A stretch of 35,205 nucleotides of DNA from Pedosphaera sp. (GTDB taxonomy: Bacteria > Verrucomicrobiota > Verrucomicrobiia > Limisphaerales > Pedosphaeraceae), in contig JAQGPC010000093.1 of the NCBI GenBank assembly GCA_028293285.1, positions 1 to 35,205 of the forward strand, in the 5' to 3' direction. This document shows, piece by piece, positions 14,292 to 23,399 of this stretch. The stretch's first letter is position 1, and every line of letters begins with the position of its first letter. The notes under the pieces are model-generated. The model made no database searches. It saw nothing but the letters and a program-made list of their open reading frames with translations, and was not told the DNA's origin. Both the position numbers and the translations under genes were made by a program.

Positions 14292-15636
14292 CTCATTTTG
14301 TCTAAGAGATGCTTTGAAATTGGGATTGCGAAAGTGCGGGCGGACACTTTGGCTATTCGCATTCATTGGCATTGCAGCTTTATCACTAACCTCGTGTTCG
14401 AAGCAAAGCGGGGCTACCAAGCCGCCCGACGTGGATTATTATACCTGCACCATGCATCCCTCCGTGCGGCTGCAAGATCCCAACGCCAAGTGTCCGCTTT
14501 GTGGGATGTCTCTAGTGCCCGTTAAAAAGAAATCACAAACCAATCAGCCAGCCATGGGGCATACAGGACATGACCATTCGAAGATGCTGGCGGAACAATC
14601 GGCAGGGCAGACGCAAGAATCCATTGAGAATACGCCCAGCGACTTTGTAGTGCCGATGGAGCGTCAACAACAAATTGGCGTGACCTATGCAACCGTGACG
14701 AAGAAGCCGCTCCATCGAAGCATTCGCACGGTTGGCACGGTGACTTATGATAAACAACGACATTGGGACTTTGTCGCCCGTGTAGAGGGTTATGTGCAGA
14801 AATTACAGGTTTCTTCGCGGGGCGAATTGGTGGAAAAAGGGCAGCCTTTAATGAGTATTTACAGCCCGGACTTGCTCACCACGCAACAGGAGTTTCTAGA
14901 CTTGCTGCGCATGCGTGACCAAGCGCAAAAGTCGGGTTCGCAGGCGGCTTTGGAGAGTGCGGAACGATTAATTGAATCCGCCAAGCGCCGGTTTCAACTG
15001 TGGAACATCACCACTAATCAGATTGCAGAATTGGAACGATCCCGGAAACCAACGGAAGCTTTGACGCTCTTCTCACCATTCAAAGGCATCGTCCAGGATT
15101 TGGCAGTGGATCAGGGACGGCGGGTGAGCATGGGCGATCATTTGGTGGACATTGCTGACCTTTCAACGGTATGGGTCTGGGCTGAATTTTATCAGGATGA
15201 GATCCCGCTGCTGAAGAAAGATTCACCCGTTACCATTACGAGCGCTTCGTTACCCAACGAAAAGTTTACCGGAAAGATTGCGGTGGTAGACCCGTTTGTT
15301 AACGAAGCCACCCGCACAGCGCGTGTTCGGCTCGAAATCAGCAATCCAGATTTGAAGCTGCAGCCAGATATGTACGTGGATGTCGAACTGGATCTAAATT
15401 TTGGCGAAGGCCTTACCGTCCCTGTAAATGCGGTCATGCCCACAGGACAGCACAACATTGTTTTCGTGGACAGGGGTGAAGGTAAGTTGGAACCGCGATT
15501 TGTAGAACTCGGGAAAAAGTTCGGCGGAGATTATGTCATCAATAAGGGCCTGCAAGCGGGTGAGCGCGTGGTCAATAGCGCCAATTTCCTCGTTGATGCG
15601 GAAGCAAAAATCCAAGGTGCATTGAAATCATGGTGA
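14284..15636 (+). CDS. cusB: RND periplasmic adaptor with heavy-metal-binding domain (CusB-like)
   Basis: This 450-residue membrane-fusion protein should link the inner-membrane pump to the outer channel. Its signal ends in LTSC, so Cys38 is probably lipidated. Residues 52-80 form a heavy-metal-binding domain (YYTCTMHPS ... CPLCGMSLVPV) with Cys55, His58, Cys70, Cys73 and Met75 as likely ligands; a short His/Met-rich patch (MGHTGHDHSKM, about 91-101) follows. The core has the usual barrel-sandwich hybrid/lipoyl layout (ARVEGYVQKLQV, FKGIVQDLAVDQG) and the membrane-proximal VPVNAVMPTG. It overlaps cusC at its start and the pump gene at its end. Confidence 0.93.
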   Translation: MNNSFCLRDALKLGLRKCGRTLWLFAFIGIAALSLTSCSKQSGATKPPDVDYYTCTMHPSVRLQDPNAKCPLCGMSLVPVKKKSQTNQPAMGHTGHDHSKMLAEQSAGQTQESIENTPSDFVVPMERQQQIGVTYATVTKKPLHRSIRTVGTVTYDKQRHWDFVARVEGYVQKLQVSSRGELVEKGQPLMSIYSPDLLTTQQEFLDLLRMRDQAQKSGSQAALESAERLIESAKRRFQLWNITTNQIAELERSRKPTEALTLFSPFKGIVQDLAVDQGRRVSMGDHLVDIADLSTVWVWAEFYQDEIPLLKKDSPVTITSASLPNEKFTGKIAVVDPFVNEATRTARVRLEISNPDLKLQPDMYVDVELDLNFGEGLTVPVNAVMPTGQHNIVFVDRGEGKLEPRFVELGKKFGGDYVINKGLQAGERVVNSANFLVDAEAKIQGALKSW

Positions 15637-18600
15637 TGAAACCAAGGGATGCTCATCAAATGGAAAACCAAACCACACCATCATCCCCGACGGCTACCTT
15701 CAGCAATAGCATTCTGGAAAAGATCATTGGAGCGAGTGCACGGAACAAGTTTCTTGTCATCGTCCTTACAATCCTCGGCATTGCGGGCGGCATTTGGGGA
15801 CTGCTCCGAACGCCTTTGGACGCGGTGCCTGATCTTAGCGATGTGCAGGTTATTGTTTACACGGATTGGGAAGGACGCTCACCCGATTTGATTGAAGACC
15901 AAATCACTTACCCGATTTCCACAAAGTTTATTGCCGCGCCGAAAGTCAAATTCGTGCGCGGTGAATCGATGTTTGGGAAATCGTTTGTTTATGTCATCTT
16001 CGAAGATGGGACGGATATCTATTGGGCACGCTCACGAGTGATCGAGTATTTGAACACCGTTCGCGGGACACTGCCGGAAGGCGTGAATCCGGTGATTGGC
16101 CCGGACGCTACGGGTGTCGGCTGGGTTTATGAATATGCGCGGGTGGATAAGAGCGGAAAACATTCGCTGGCTGATTTGCGGTCATTGCAAGACTGGCATT
16201 TGCGGTACGCGCTGGAATCAGTGAAGGGAGTGGCGGAAGTTGCTCCCGTGGGTGGATTCGTCAAACAATACCAGGTGGATTTGGATCCGAACAAACTGGT
16301 CGCCCATGGCATCCAGATTAATGAAGTTATTGACCGGATTCGAAAGTCGAATAATGACGTTGGCGGGAGAATTTTTGAGGTAGCTTCGACGGAATATTAC
16401 GTGCGCGGTCGCGGCTACATCAAGAGCGTGGAGGACATAGAAAATATTTCCGTCAAGACCGCGCAAGGGACGCCGGTTTATATCAGGAACATCGGCACAG
16501 TCCATCTGGGCCCGGACTTGCGGCGGGGAGTGGCGGAACTGGATGGCCAGGGCGAAGTCGTGGGTGGCATTGTAGTGATGCGTTACGGACAGAATGCTTT
16601 GACGGTCATTAACGATGTAAAAAGGAAATTGGAAGAGCTTAAGCCTTCGCTGCCGGAGGGAGTGGAAGTGATAACCACGTATGATCGCAGCCACCTTATA
16701 ATGAATTCAATTGGCACACTTCGGGAAAAGCTGATCGAGGAAAGCATCATTGTGGCGCTGGTCTGCCTGGTTTTCCTGTGGCACGTGCGCTCGGCATTGG
16801 TGGCGATTATTACCCTGCCCGTTGCCATTATCCTCTCATTCCTACCGATGTATTGGCTTGGTTTGACTTCGAACATCATGTCCTTGGGGGGCATTGCCAT
16901 TGCAATTGGAGCCATGGTGGACGCAGCCATCATCATGGTGGAAAACGCACACAAACAATTGGAATATTTTCGAGAGGAACACGGTCGAGAACCGGACAAT
17001 CGGGAACGAATCGAAACCATCATTGCAGCGGCGAAGAGTGTCGGACGTCCACTATTCTTCTCACTGTTGGTCATCACGGTCAGTTTTATTCCGGTCTTCT
17101 CGTTGACCGCACAGGAGGGGCGATTGTTCCAACCGCTCGCGTTTACAAAAACCTTTGCGATGTTCTTCGCTTCATTCATTTCCATAACGCTGGCACCCGT
17201 GTTGATGGTATTATTAATACGCGGCAAAATCACGCCGGAGGCTAAAAATCCGATTAATCGTTTCCTGATATGGATTTACCAACCGTTTGTGCGCTTCGTG
17301 CTGCGCTTTCGTTGGCCGGTGCTCATCATCGCAAGCCTGGTGGTTGTAATTGGGACCGTAGTTCCGTTGATAAATCTCTCCACGGGCAATGCCCTTCCTT
17401 TCTATCAGTTTGGCAAGGAATTCATGCCGCCCTTAAACGAAGGAACCATTCTCTTCATGCCCACAGCCGTTCCCGGCATTTCGATCGGCGAAGCCACTAG
17501 AATTCTTCAAATTCAGGATCGGATGCTGAAACAGATTCCAGAGGTGGAAAGGGTCTTTGGCAAGGCAGGGCAGGCTGATACTCCGACGGATCCGGCACCG
17601 CTTTCCATGTTTGAAACAGTGGTGACGCTCAAGCCGCCGACACAATGGCGGCCGGGCATGACGTGGGAAAAAATCCTGGAGGAAATAAACCGGATCAAAA
17701 CGCCGGGCATGGCAAATATCATCTGGATGCCGATCCAAACGCGCACTGAAATGTTAACGACCGGCTTCCGCTCCGCCGTTGGCATCAAGGTTTTTGGATC
17801 TGATTTGGGAGAGATACAAAACTTGGGCGTGCAAATCGAGAAGGCCCTGGCTGATTTTCCGAATACGCGAAGTGTTTTCGCGGAACGCACCACCGGTGGC
17901 TATTTTCTGGATGTTAATATCAAGCGCGAGGAAGCCGCCCGCTATGGACTGACCGTGGGAGATGTGAATGATATCGTGGAGACTGCCATTGGAGGAAAGA
18001 CTATTACCACTACCGTGGAAGGCCGCGAACGGTATCCGGTCAACGTGCGCTATGCGCGAGATTTTCGGGAAGATTTGGATGCGTTGAAACGCGTGTTGGT
18101 TCCCATTTCGACGAGTGCAACTGCACGTCCGGAAAAAAATACTTCGGATAAAGCAATGGTTTCGCATATTCCGATCTCCATGCTGGCCGACATCAGTTAC
18201 AAGACGGGGCCGCCTTCCATTCGCAATGAAAATGGGCAACTGGTTGGATTTGTATTCGTGGATATTACCACGGATGACATTAGCGGTTATGTGCGGCAAG
18301 CCAGCCAGAGAATCAACGAACGCGTGAAGTTTCCGCCGGGCTATTATATTCAATGGGCCGGACAATTCGAATACCTTCAAAGCGCTGAGCGGCGACTTAT
18401 GGTCGTGGTTCCTTTCACATTGCTAATTATTTTTGTACTGATTTACCTCAATACAAGATCGGTTGTTAAAACGGCGATTGTTCTTCTGGCGGTGCCCTTC
18501 TCCCTCGTCGGCGCTTTCCTTCTTATTTATCTATTGGGCTACAACATGAGCGTCGCGGTGTGGGTCGGCCTGATTGCCTTGGCAGGGCTCGACGCGGAAA

Positions 18601-18929
18601 CCGGTGTGGTGATGTTGCTGTATCTTGACCACGCCTGGGAAAAATTCCGTGTCGCCGGAAAAATGAATTCATCTGCTGACTTGGAGGCAGCCGTGATGGA
18701 AGGCGCGGTGCAGCGTATTCGCCCCAAGATCATGACAGTGTGTGCCATTTTGTTTGGTTTGTTGCCGATTATGTGGTCGCCTGCCACACAAGCTGGGGCG
18801 GATGTGATGAAACGGATTGCGGCACCGATGATTGGAGGGGTTGTTACCTCAGCAGTTCTGGAGTTGTTGATTTACCCGGCAATTTATGTGATTTGGCGCA
18901 AGCAAAGAGCTATTGACATTGAGACTTAA
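15630..18929 (+). CDS. cusA: Heavy-metal RND efflux pump (CusA family)
   Basis: This 1099-residue inner-membrane proton antiporter belongs to the heavy-metal RND group, with two halves of six membrane segments and two large periplasmic loops. Asp431 in GAMVDAAIIMVEN matches the transmembrane proton-relay Asp, and GLDAETGVVML (988 onward) is the second relay region. Met610 (FMPTA), Met660 (LSMFETV) and Met708 (TEMLTTG) align, with nearly the same spacing, to the E. coli CusA three-methionine cluster (Met573, 623, 672), which favours Cu(I)/Ag(I) over Zn/Co/Cd. The start is uncertain: ATGs at 15630, 15636 and 15660 are all possible, the first two overlapping the adaptor stop. A 50-base gap separates it from the barrel gene. 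Confidence 0.94.
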   Translation: MVMKPRDAHQMENQTTPSSPTATFSNSILEKIIGASARNKFLVIVLTILGIAGGIWGLLRTPLDAVPDLSDVQVIVYTDWEGRSPDLIEDQITYPISTKFIAAPKVKFVRGESMFGKSFVYVIFEDGTDIYWARSRVIEYLNTVRGTLPEGVNPVIGPDATGVGWVYEYARVDKSGKHSLADLRSLQDWHLRYALESVKGVAEVAPVGGFVKQYQVDLDPNKLVAHGIQINEVIDRIRKSNNDVGGRIFEVASTEYYVRGRGYIKSVEDIENISVKTAQGTPVYIRNIGTVHLGPDLRRGVAELDGQGEVVGGIVVMRYGQNALTVINDVKRKLEELKPSLPEGVEVITTYDRSHLIMNSIGTLREKLIEESIIVALVCLVFLWHVRSALVAIITLPVAIILSFLPMYWLGLTSNIMSLGGIAIAIGAMVDAAIIMVENAHKQLEYFREEHGREPDNRERIETIIAAAKSVGRPLFFSLLVITVSFIPVFSLTAQEGRLFQPLAFTKTFAMFFASFISITLAPVLMVLLIRGKITPEAKNPINRFLIWIYQPFVRFVLRFRWPVLIIASLVVVIGTVVPLINLSTGNALPFYQFGKEFMPPLNEGTILFMPTAVPGISIGEATRILQIQDRMLKQIPEVERVFGKAGQADTPTDPAPLSMFETVVTLKPPTQWRPGMTWEKILEEINRIKTPGMANIIWMPIQTRTEMLTTGFRSAVGIKVFGSDLGEIQNLGVQIEKALADFPNTRSVFAERTTGGYFLDVNIKREEAARYGLTVGDVNDIVETAIGGKTITTTVEGRERYPVNVRYARDFREDLDALKRVLVPISTSATARPEKNTSDKAMVSHIPISMLADISYKTGPPSIRNENGQLVGFVFVDITTDDISGYVRQASQRINERVKFPPGYYIQWAGQFEYLQSAERRLMVVVPFTLLIIFVLIYLNTRSVVKTAIVLLAVPFSLVGAFLLIYLLGYNMSVAVWVGLIALAGLDAETGVVMLLYLDHAWEKFRVAGKMNSSADLEAAVMEGAVQRIRPKIMTVCAILFGLLPIMWSPATQAGADVMKRIAAPMIGGVVTSAVLELLIYPAIYVIWRKQRAIDIET

Positions 18930-18979
18930 TCTCAATAAGGTCGTTTTGTTCGTAGTAACAACCTTAACAACTGAACTTA

Positions 18980-19798
18980 ATGACCCTTCGAAATAAAATT
19001 ATTTGTGGAATTCTAGGCGGCTCATTGGCCGCGCTTACTGCTTCGGCTAATGACCGTCGTTTTACTTATACGTATGAACCTGAAACCATGCCCAAAGGTA
19101 GCTGGGAGTTTGAACAATGGGTGACATCCCGCATTGGCCGCAACGCCACCGTGGGGCAGGAGGGATTTCAGAAATGGGAACTACGCCACTCTCTCGAATA
19201 CGGAGTCACGGACAATTACACAGTGGAACTTTACCTGAATGAAAGCCTTGAAAGTTTTCGTGATCCCGCCGCTGGCATGAGCTCAACCAGGTTCATGTGG
19301 GATGGGGTTTCCCTGGAAAACCGCTACATGGTCCTGAATCCAACCGAGCATCCCGTGGGGCTGACGTTGTATTTGGAGCCACGCATTTCCGAGACGGAAA
19401 CCGAAGTGGAGGAAAAAATTATTTTGGGGCAGCGTCATGGCGATTGGAAATGGGCTTTGAATCTGACGCACGCGACGGAATGGACAGACCATTACCATGC
19501 AACTGAAGGCGAATTGGAACTCAGCTTCGGTGTTGCGCGTGATTTGAATAAACATTGGGCGGTCGGGCTGGAACTGCGTGACCACAGCGAGTTGCCGGAA
19601 TATCGCGAGTGGGAGAACACCGCGCTGTATCTCGGGCCGACCGTGAGCTATCGTAGAGCCAATTGGTGGGCGACGCTCTCAGTGATGCCGCAAATCTATG
19701 GCGCGAATTTCATCGGCAATCCGGATGGCAATAGCCATCTGGAACTGGAAGGACATGAGCGGTTGAACATTCGCCTTATTTTTGGAATTGAGTTTTAA
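18980..19798 (+). CDS. Outer-membrane beta-barrel protein, unknown role
   Basis: The 272-residue product has a signal peptide (about 1-23), alternating polar/aromatic strands throughout, and a C-terminal Phe (IRLIFGIEF), all typical of an outer-membrane barrel. It resembles DUF6662-like proteins found beside metal-efflux operons, though that family name is from memory. It lies 50 bases after cusA and shares its last base with the next gene (TAATG), so it is probably part of the operon. It could be a porin or metal sensor; no metal ligands stand out. No Shine-Dalgarno sequence precedes the ATG. Confidence 0.75.
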   Translation: MTLRNKIICGILGGSLAALTASANDRRFTYTYEPETMPKGSWEFEQWVTSRIGRNATVGQEGFQKWELRHSLEYGVTDNYTVELYLNESLESFRDPAAGMSSTRFMWDGVSLENRYMVLNPTEHPVGLTLYLEPRISETETEVEEKIILGQRHGDWKWALNLTHATEWTDHYHATEGELELSFGVARDLNKHWAVGLELRDHSELPEYREWENTALYLGPTVSYRRANWWATLSVMPQIYGANFIGNPDGNSHLELEGHERLNIRLIFGIEF

Positions 19799-20091
19799 TG
19801 CAATCAGTTGTTTCCATGATTGTTGTCAGCCTCCTGCTCGTGACTACTGCGAGCAGGGCGGCTGACTTGACGGAAAAGGAAACGAAGGCAGCGAAGAAAA
19901 TTTATACGGCCAAGTGCGCGAAGTGCCATAAGTTTTACGATCCAAACGATTACAACTCGGAAGAGTGGCAATCCTGGATGGTAAAGATGAACAAGAAAGC
20001 CAAGCTCAAGCCCGATCAGGCAGAATTACTGTCGCGCTATATTGATACCATCCGTACGACAGAAAAGGTGGACGGGAAAAAGCGCGGTTAA
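19798..20091 (+). CDS. Small monohaem cytochrome c
   Basis: The 97-residue product has a signal peptide (about 1-21) and one haem site, CAKCH (Cys40, Cys43, His44), followed by KFYDPNDY; Met61 or Met64 (WMVKMNKK) may be the sixth ligand. It is shorter than class I cytochromes c and so possibly a minimal carrier. Its start overlaps the barrel gene by one base, which ties it to the metal-efflux operon. A redox role next to Cu/Ag efflux is suggested by position only. Confidence 0.8.
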   Translation: MQSVVSMIVVSLLLVTTASRAADLTEKETKAAKKIYTAKCAKCHKFYDPNDYNSEEWQSWMVKMNKKAKLKPDQAELLSRYIDTIRTTEKVDGKKRG

Positions 20092-20126
20092 AAACTTGCT
20101 CCGGTAACCGAGAGTAAATTTGTTGA

Positions 20127-21686
20127 TTACTTCGCCGCGGATTTTTCAGTTCCAGCAATGGGTTTCATGGTCAACGGATCACGCAAGGGCAATTCTGTAA
20201 CTGGACCACTGCTTATATCTTTCAAAGCCACGGGATGTTCTGGAAGAGTCATGGTGATGTCGCTCTTCTGTCCCACTACCAAAATCACGGTTTTATCCGG
20301 GGCCACAAATTTCCTAGCCACGCGCTCCACATCTCCCTTGGTGACAGCTTCTATACGTGCGCGAAATTTTTGCCAGAACTCCGGATCACGCGCATAGCGT
20401 CCAGTGAATTCATCCTGGGCAAATATATTTGCAATCTGCGTCTTCGTGGCAAATTGACGTGGAAACCGGTCAATGTAACCACGCTTGGAAATGTTCATTT
20501 CGACATCGGTGGGCGGCCCTTCGGTCATTTTCTTCATTTCATTGATTACAATTGAGGTGGCGTAGGCAACGGTGCGTGACTTGGATTGGAAGCCCGCCGT
20601 GAAAGTGGATGGATAATAAACTCCGCCCGGAAAACTCGAATAAGCGGAATAAGCCAGTCCTTCATCGGAACGCACGCTGTTCATGATGCGCGAGGTAAAA
20701 CCGCCTCCGCCCAAAATATCGTTCATGATGAGCACATTAAAATAATCCGGGTTATCACGCTTGATACCGGGCAGCAAAATCGAAACGCGCCCTTGGTTCA
20801 CGTCCTTATCCACGAGGTAAACACCCGGTTTGGCAAACAGTGTATTCGTAGGAATCGGAGACGGCTTTTCCCCTTGAAAAGGCCAATTGGCAAACAAGTT
20901 CTCCAGCTTTTGCACCATGGTATCACGATCAAAATCGCCATTTACTGCCACCACAAAGTTGCTGGGATAGAACCATTTTTTATGAAAGTCCTCGATGTCT
21001 CCACGGGTTATCCCTTCCACAGAAGCAGCGGTTGGATACCGATTTGCCCAAAACTTTTCACCTTGGGCCAGAAAGCCGGCTTCGCGCGCTTCGATGGCTT
21101 CCGACTCATCATTGCGCTGCTTCATTGCCTGAAGCAGTTGCTGTTTGCGCAACGCGATCTTATTGTCCTGGAAACGGGGCTCTGTCATCACTTCCCGCAA
21201 AATGCCCAAGCCTTCATCCAGGTCCTTTGAAAGCAAGTTAAGGCTCACACTTCCCTGATTGTCGCCAATATTTGAGTTCAACTGTGCCGCAAGAAATGCC
21301 AGTCGCTCTTCCAAGGCTTCCGCCGTTTTGGATTTTGTGCCACCGCGTGCTAGAAGATAACCAGCAAGTTCATTCAATCCTTCTTTACCATCCGGCACGA
21401 GATAGCTGCCTGTATGCACATAAATTACAATATTTACCAACGGCAGTTCCTTGTCTGGCACTACGTACGCCACCGGCCCGTTCTTCAACGGCACGCGAAA
21501 TTTTGCCGGTGATGGCGCTTCAAATGTCAACGGTGGGAACTTCAACTGTTCCGGTCGCTTTGGAATGGCCGTACCATTGGCAGTTAAATTCTGACTTCGC
21601 GCGCAGGAACCGATGCCAAGGCCAGCAATCATTACCAAGGCCGCGAAAACCGACATCCAATGCGAGTGATTATACCTGGACTTCAT
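20127..21686 (-). CDS. M16 peptidase, inactive lipoprotein subunit
   Basis: This 519-residue protein has the M16 fold but lacks HXXEH: the aligned segment reads GLNELAGYLLARG, so it is the non-catalytic partner. The C-terminal half keeps the substrate-binding Arg/Tyr type motif in VRSDEGLAYSAYSS. The N-terminus carries a signal ending GIGSC, so Cys28 is probably lipidated, placing the pair in the periplasm. The start shares one base with the stop of the catalytic gene upstream (TAATG), so the two are translationally coupled. Active/inactive M16 pairs generally degrade peptides as heterodimers. Confidence 0.88.
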   Translation of the reverse strand: MKSRYNHSHWMSVFAALVMIAGLGIGSCARSQNLTANGTAIPKRPEQLKFPPLTFEAPSPAKFRVPLKNGPVAYVVPDKELPLVNIVIYVHTGSYLVPDGKEGLNELAGYLLARGGTKSKTAEALEERLAFLAAQLNSNIGDNQGSVSLNLLSKDLDEGLGILREVMTEPRFQDNKIALRKQQLLQAMKQRNDESEAIEAREAGFLAQGEKFWANRYPTAASVEGITRGDIEDFHKKWFYPSNFVVAVNGDFDRDTMVQKLENLFANWPFQGEKPSPIPTNTLFAKPGVYLVDKDVNQGRVSILLPGIKRDNPDYFNVLIMNDILGGGGFTSRIMNSVRSDEGLAYSAYSSFPGGVYYPSTFTAGFQSKSRTVAYATSIVINEMKKMTEGPPTDVEMNISKRGYIDRFPRQFATKTQIANIFAQDEFTGRYARDPEFWQKFRARIEAVTKGDVERVARKFVAPDKTVILVVGQKSDITMTLPEHPVALKDISSGPVTELPLRDPLTMKPIAGTEKSAAK

Positions 21687-23245
21687 TATTTCCCCTCCTG
21701 CTTTTGAGAACTACCCTTGCGCGTGTAAACACCCACCACCCGATTTTCTTTCGTAAGATATTTATTCACCACCCGCTGAACATCTCCCGCCGTTACCGCC
21801 TGGATTTTTTTTCCGGCCTCATTAATCTCCCGCCAATCCCCTTCCCCCTCATTTTGAATCAGGTGCATTAAAATCGGCATGTTCGACGACAGCCTTCGAT
21901 ATTCACTTGCTGCAAAATCATTCTTTACCTTCTGCAATTCCTCCGGCGGCACCTCTTCCTTTTTCAACTTTTCGATCTCGGCGTACACGCCTGCCTCAAC
22001 TTCTTCCGGGGTTTTGCCGTCCTTGGCTTCGCCGCCCGCATTAAATAGTCCTGCCCACTTTCGCGAATCCTGCGCCGCGTATGTATCAGTTGCCACCTGT
22101 GAACCCATTACCAAGCCCTTATAAAGCCGTCCCGTGCGGGTGGATAAAATTTGCGCCAACACTTGCAAGGCATAGGAATCTTTATGCCCGAATGGCACGG
22201 TATGCCAGTTGATGTCCACCTGTGGATTGGTTTCGGCTTCGGCATACATCCGTTTTTCAGCAACTTGCGAGACTTCCAAGGTCCTGACATCGGGCGCATC
22301 TTTTTTGCCGCGGGGAATTCGTTCGAAATATTTTTTTGCCAAGGCAATCGTGGCATTCGTCTTGAAATCGCCCACCAGAATCATGGTGATATTTTGCGGC
22401 GCATAATAGATCCCGTAAAACTCATCCGCCTGCGCTTTGGAAATCGCGGGGATGTCCGAAGGCCAGCCCACCACTGGCCAACCGTACGGCACGGATTCCC
22501 AGAACATGGCTTCCGCCTCTTCCGTGAACTTTCCGAGCGGGGTTGAATCCGTCCTCATCCGGCGTTCTTCAAACACCACATCCCGCTCCGCATAAAATTC
22601 GCGGAACACCGGACGGCGAATTCGCTCCGATTCCATCCACATCCACAACTCAAGCTTATTTGCAGGGACCGTTATGAAATACGCAGTCATATCCTGCGAC
22701 GTAAACGCGTTCATGCCGGTTCCGCCCTGCTCCGTATAAACCTGGTCGAACTCGTTCTTCACCAGGATGTCGCGTTGTTGGGTAATCAGTTCATTAAACT
22801 TTTTGTTCAACTCCTGCCAGCGCGGCGTTTTGTTCTCCGGCTTCATCAAGTCATCAATTTCTCCACGTCGGTATGCCGCCCGCATCTTTTCCTCTTCTTT
22901 TCGCATCTCATCCCGCACCTGCTCCTGCTCCAGGATAATTTGCTGGTCCTTTTGATAATCCTTGGTGCCGATGGTCTCGGTGCCCTTGAACATCATGTGC
23001 TCAAAGAGATGGGCGATGCCGGTAATGCCGGGGCGTTCATTGGAAGAGCCCACGTGTGCCACCCACCCGCCGGAAACCGATGGCTCATCATGCCGCTCGA
23101 CCATCAATAATTTCATCCCGTTATCGAGCGTCACCTCGGTTACGGGAACTTTTTGGGCTGAAGCGAAATGTACAGCCATGAGGCTGGTCGCCAAAACAAA
23201 GAGGAGTTTGGAAATCCTTTTAGAAATTATGAGATGCATAACCAT
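21686..23245 (-). CDS. M16 zinc peptidase, catalytic subunit
   Basis: The zinc motif HLFEH (His79, Glu82, His83) is intact, with the distal Glu ligand probably Glu226 in VVFEERRM. In classic M16 enzymes this Glu lies about 75 residues after the motif; here it is about 143, because of a charged, probably coiled-coil insertion (about residues 95-175; EQEQVRDEMRKEEEKM). The ATG at 23245 gives 519 residues and a signal peptide ending ASAQ; starts at 23239 and 23257 are also possible. The product is probably periplasmic and works with the inactive subunit encoded directly downstream. Confidence 0.9.
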   Translation of the reverse strand: MVMHLIISKRISKLLFVLATSLMAVHFASAQKVPVTEVTLDNGMKLLMVERHDEPSVSGGWVAHVGSSNERPGITGIAHLFEHMMFKGTETIGTKDYQKDQQIILEQEQVRDEMRKEEEKMRAAYRRGEIDDLMKPENKTPRWQELNKKFNELITQQRDILVKNEFDQVYTEQGGTGMNAFTSQDMTAYFITVPANKLELWMWMESERIRRPVFREFYAERDVVFEERRMRTDSTPLGKFTEEAEAMFWESVPYGWPVVGWPSDIPAISKAQADEFYGIYYAPQNITMILVGDFKTNATIALAKKYFERIPRGKKDAPDVRTLEVSQVAEKRMYAEAETNPQVDINWHTVPFGHKDSYALQVLAQILSTRTGRLYKGLVMGSQVATDTYAAQDSRKWAGLFNAGGEAKDGKTPEEVEAGVYAEIEKLKKEEVPPEELQKVKNDFAASEYRRLSSNMPILMHLIQNEGEGDWREINEAGKKIQAVTAGDVQRVVNKYLTKENRVVGVYTRKGSSQKQEGK

Positions 23246-23389
23246 ATTTACCCGCATGCAATAGTGACAGAACGTAGTCCATGCCTGTTCAAGAGCCAAA
23301 CGAAATCCAATCTAGAGTCAGCCACCCAAATCTCATACCTGGAGTCCTCCGGTGGACAAATCATTGGTTACGGGTTAAGGCTTTTGAAC

Positions 23390-23396
23390 GGAGGTG
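23390..23396 (+). promoter_or_regulatory. Ribosome-binding site fixing the start at 23400
   Basis: GGAGGTG ends three bases before the ATG at 23400. It supports translation of an otherwise unrecognised protein. Confidence 0.7.
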
Positions 23397-23399
23397 TGA

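Noticed and set aside
15630..18929. CzcA-type divalent metal pump
   Set aside because: The three-methionine cluster and the partner HMBD favour Cu/Ag, although the broader family cannot be fully excluded.
22151..22546. Plus-strand frame inside the catalytic M16 gene
   Set aside because: Fully antisense to a conserved peptidase region, with no domain and no ribosome-binding site.
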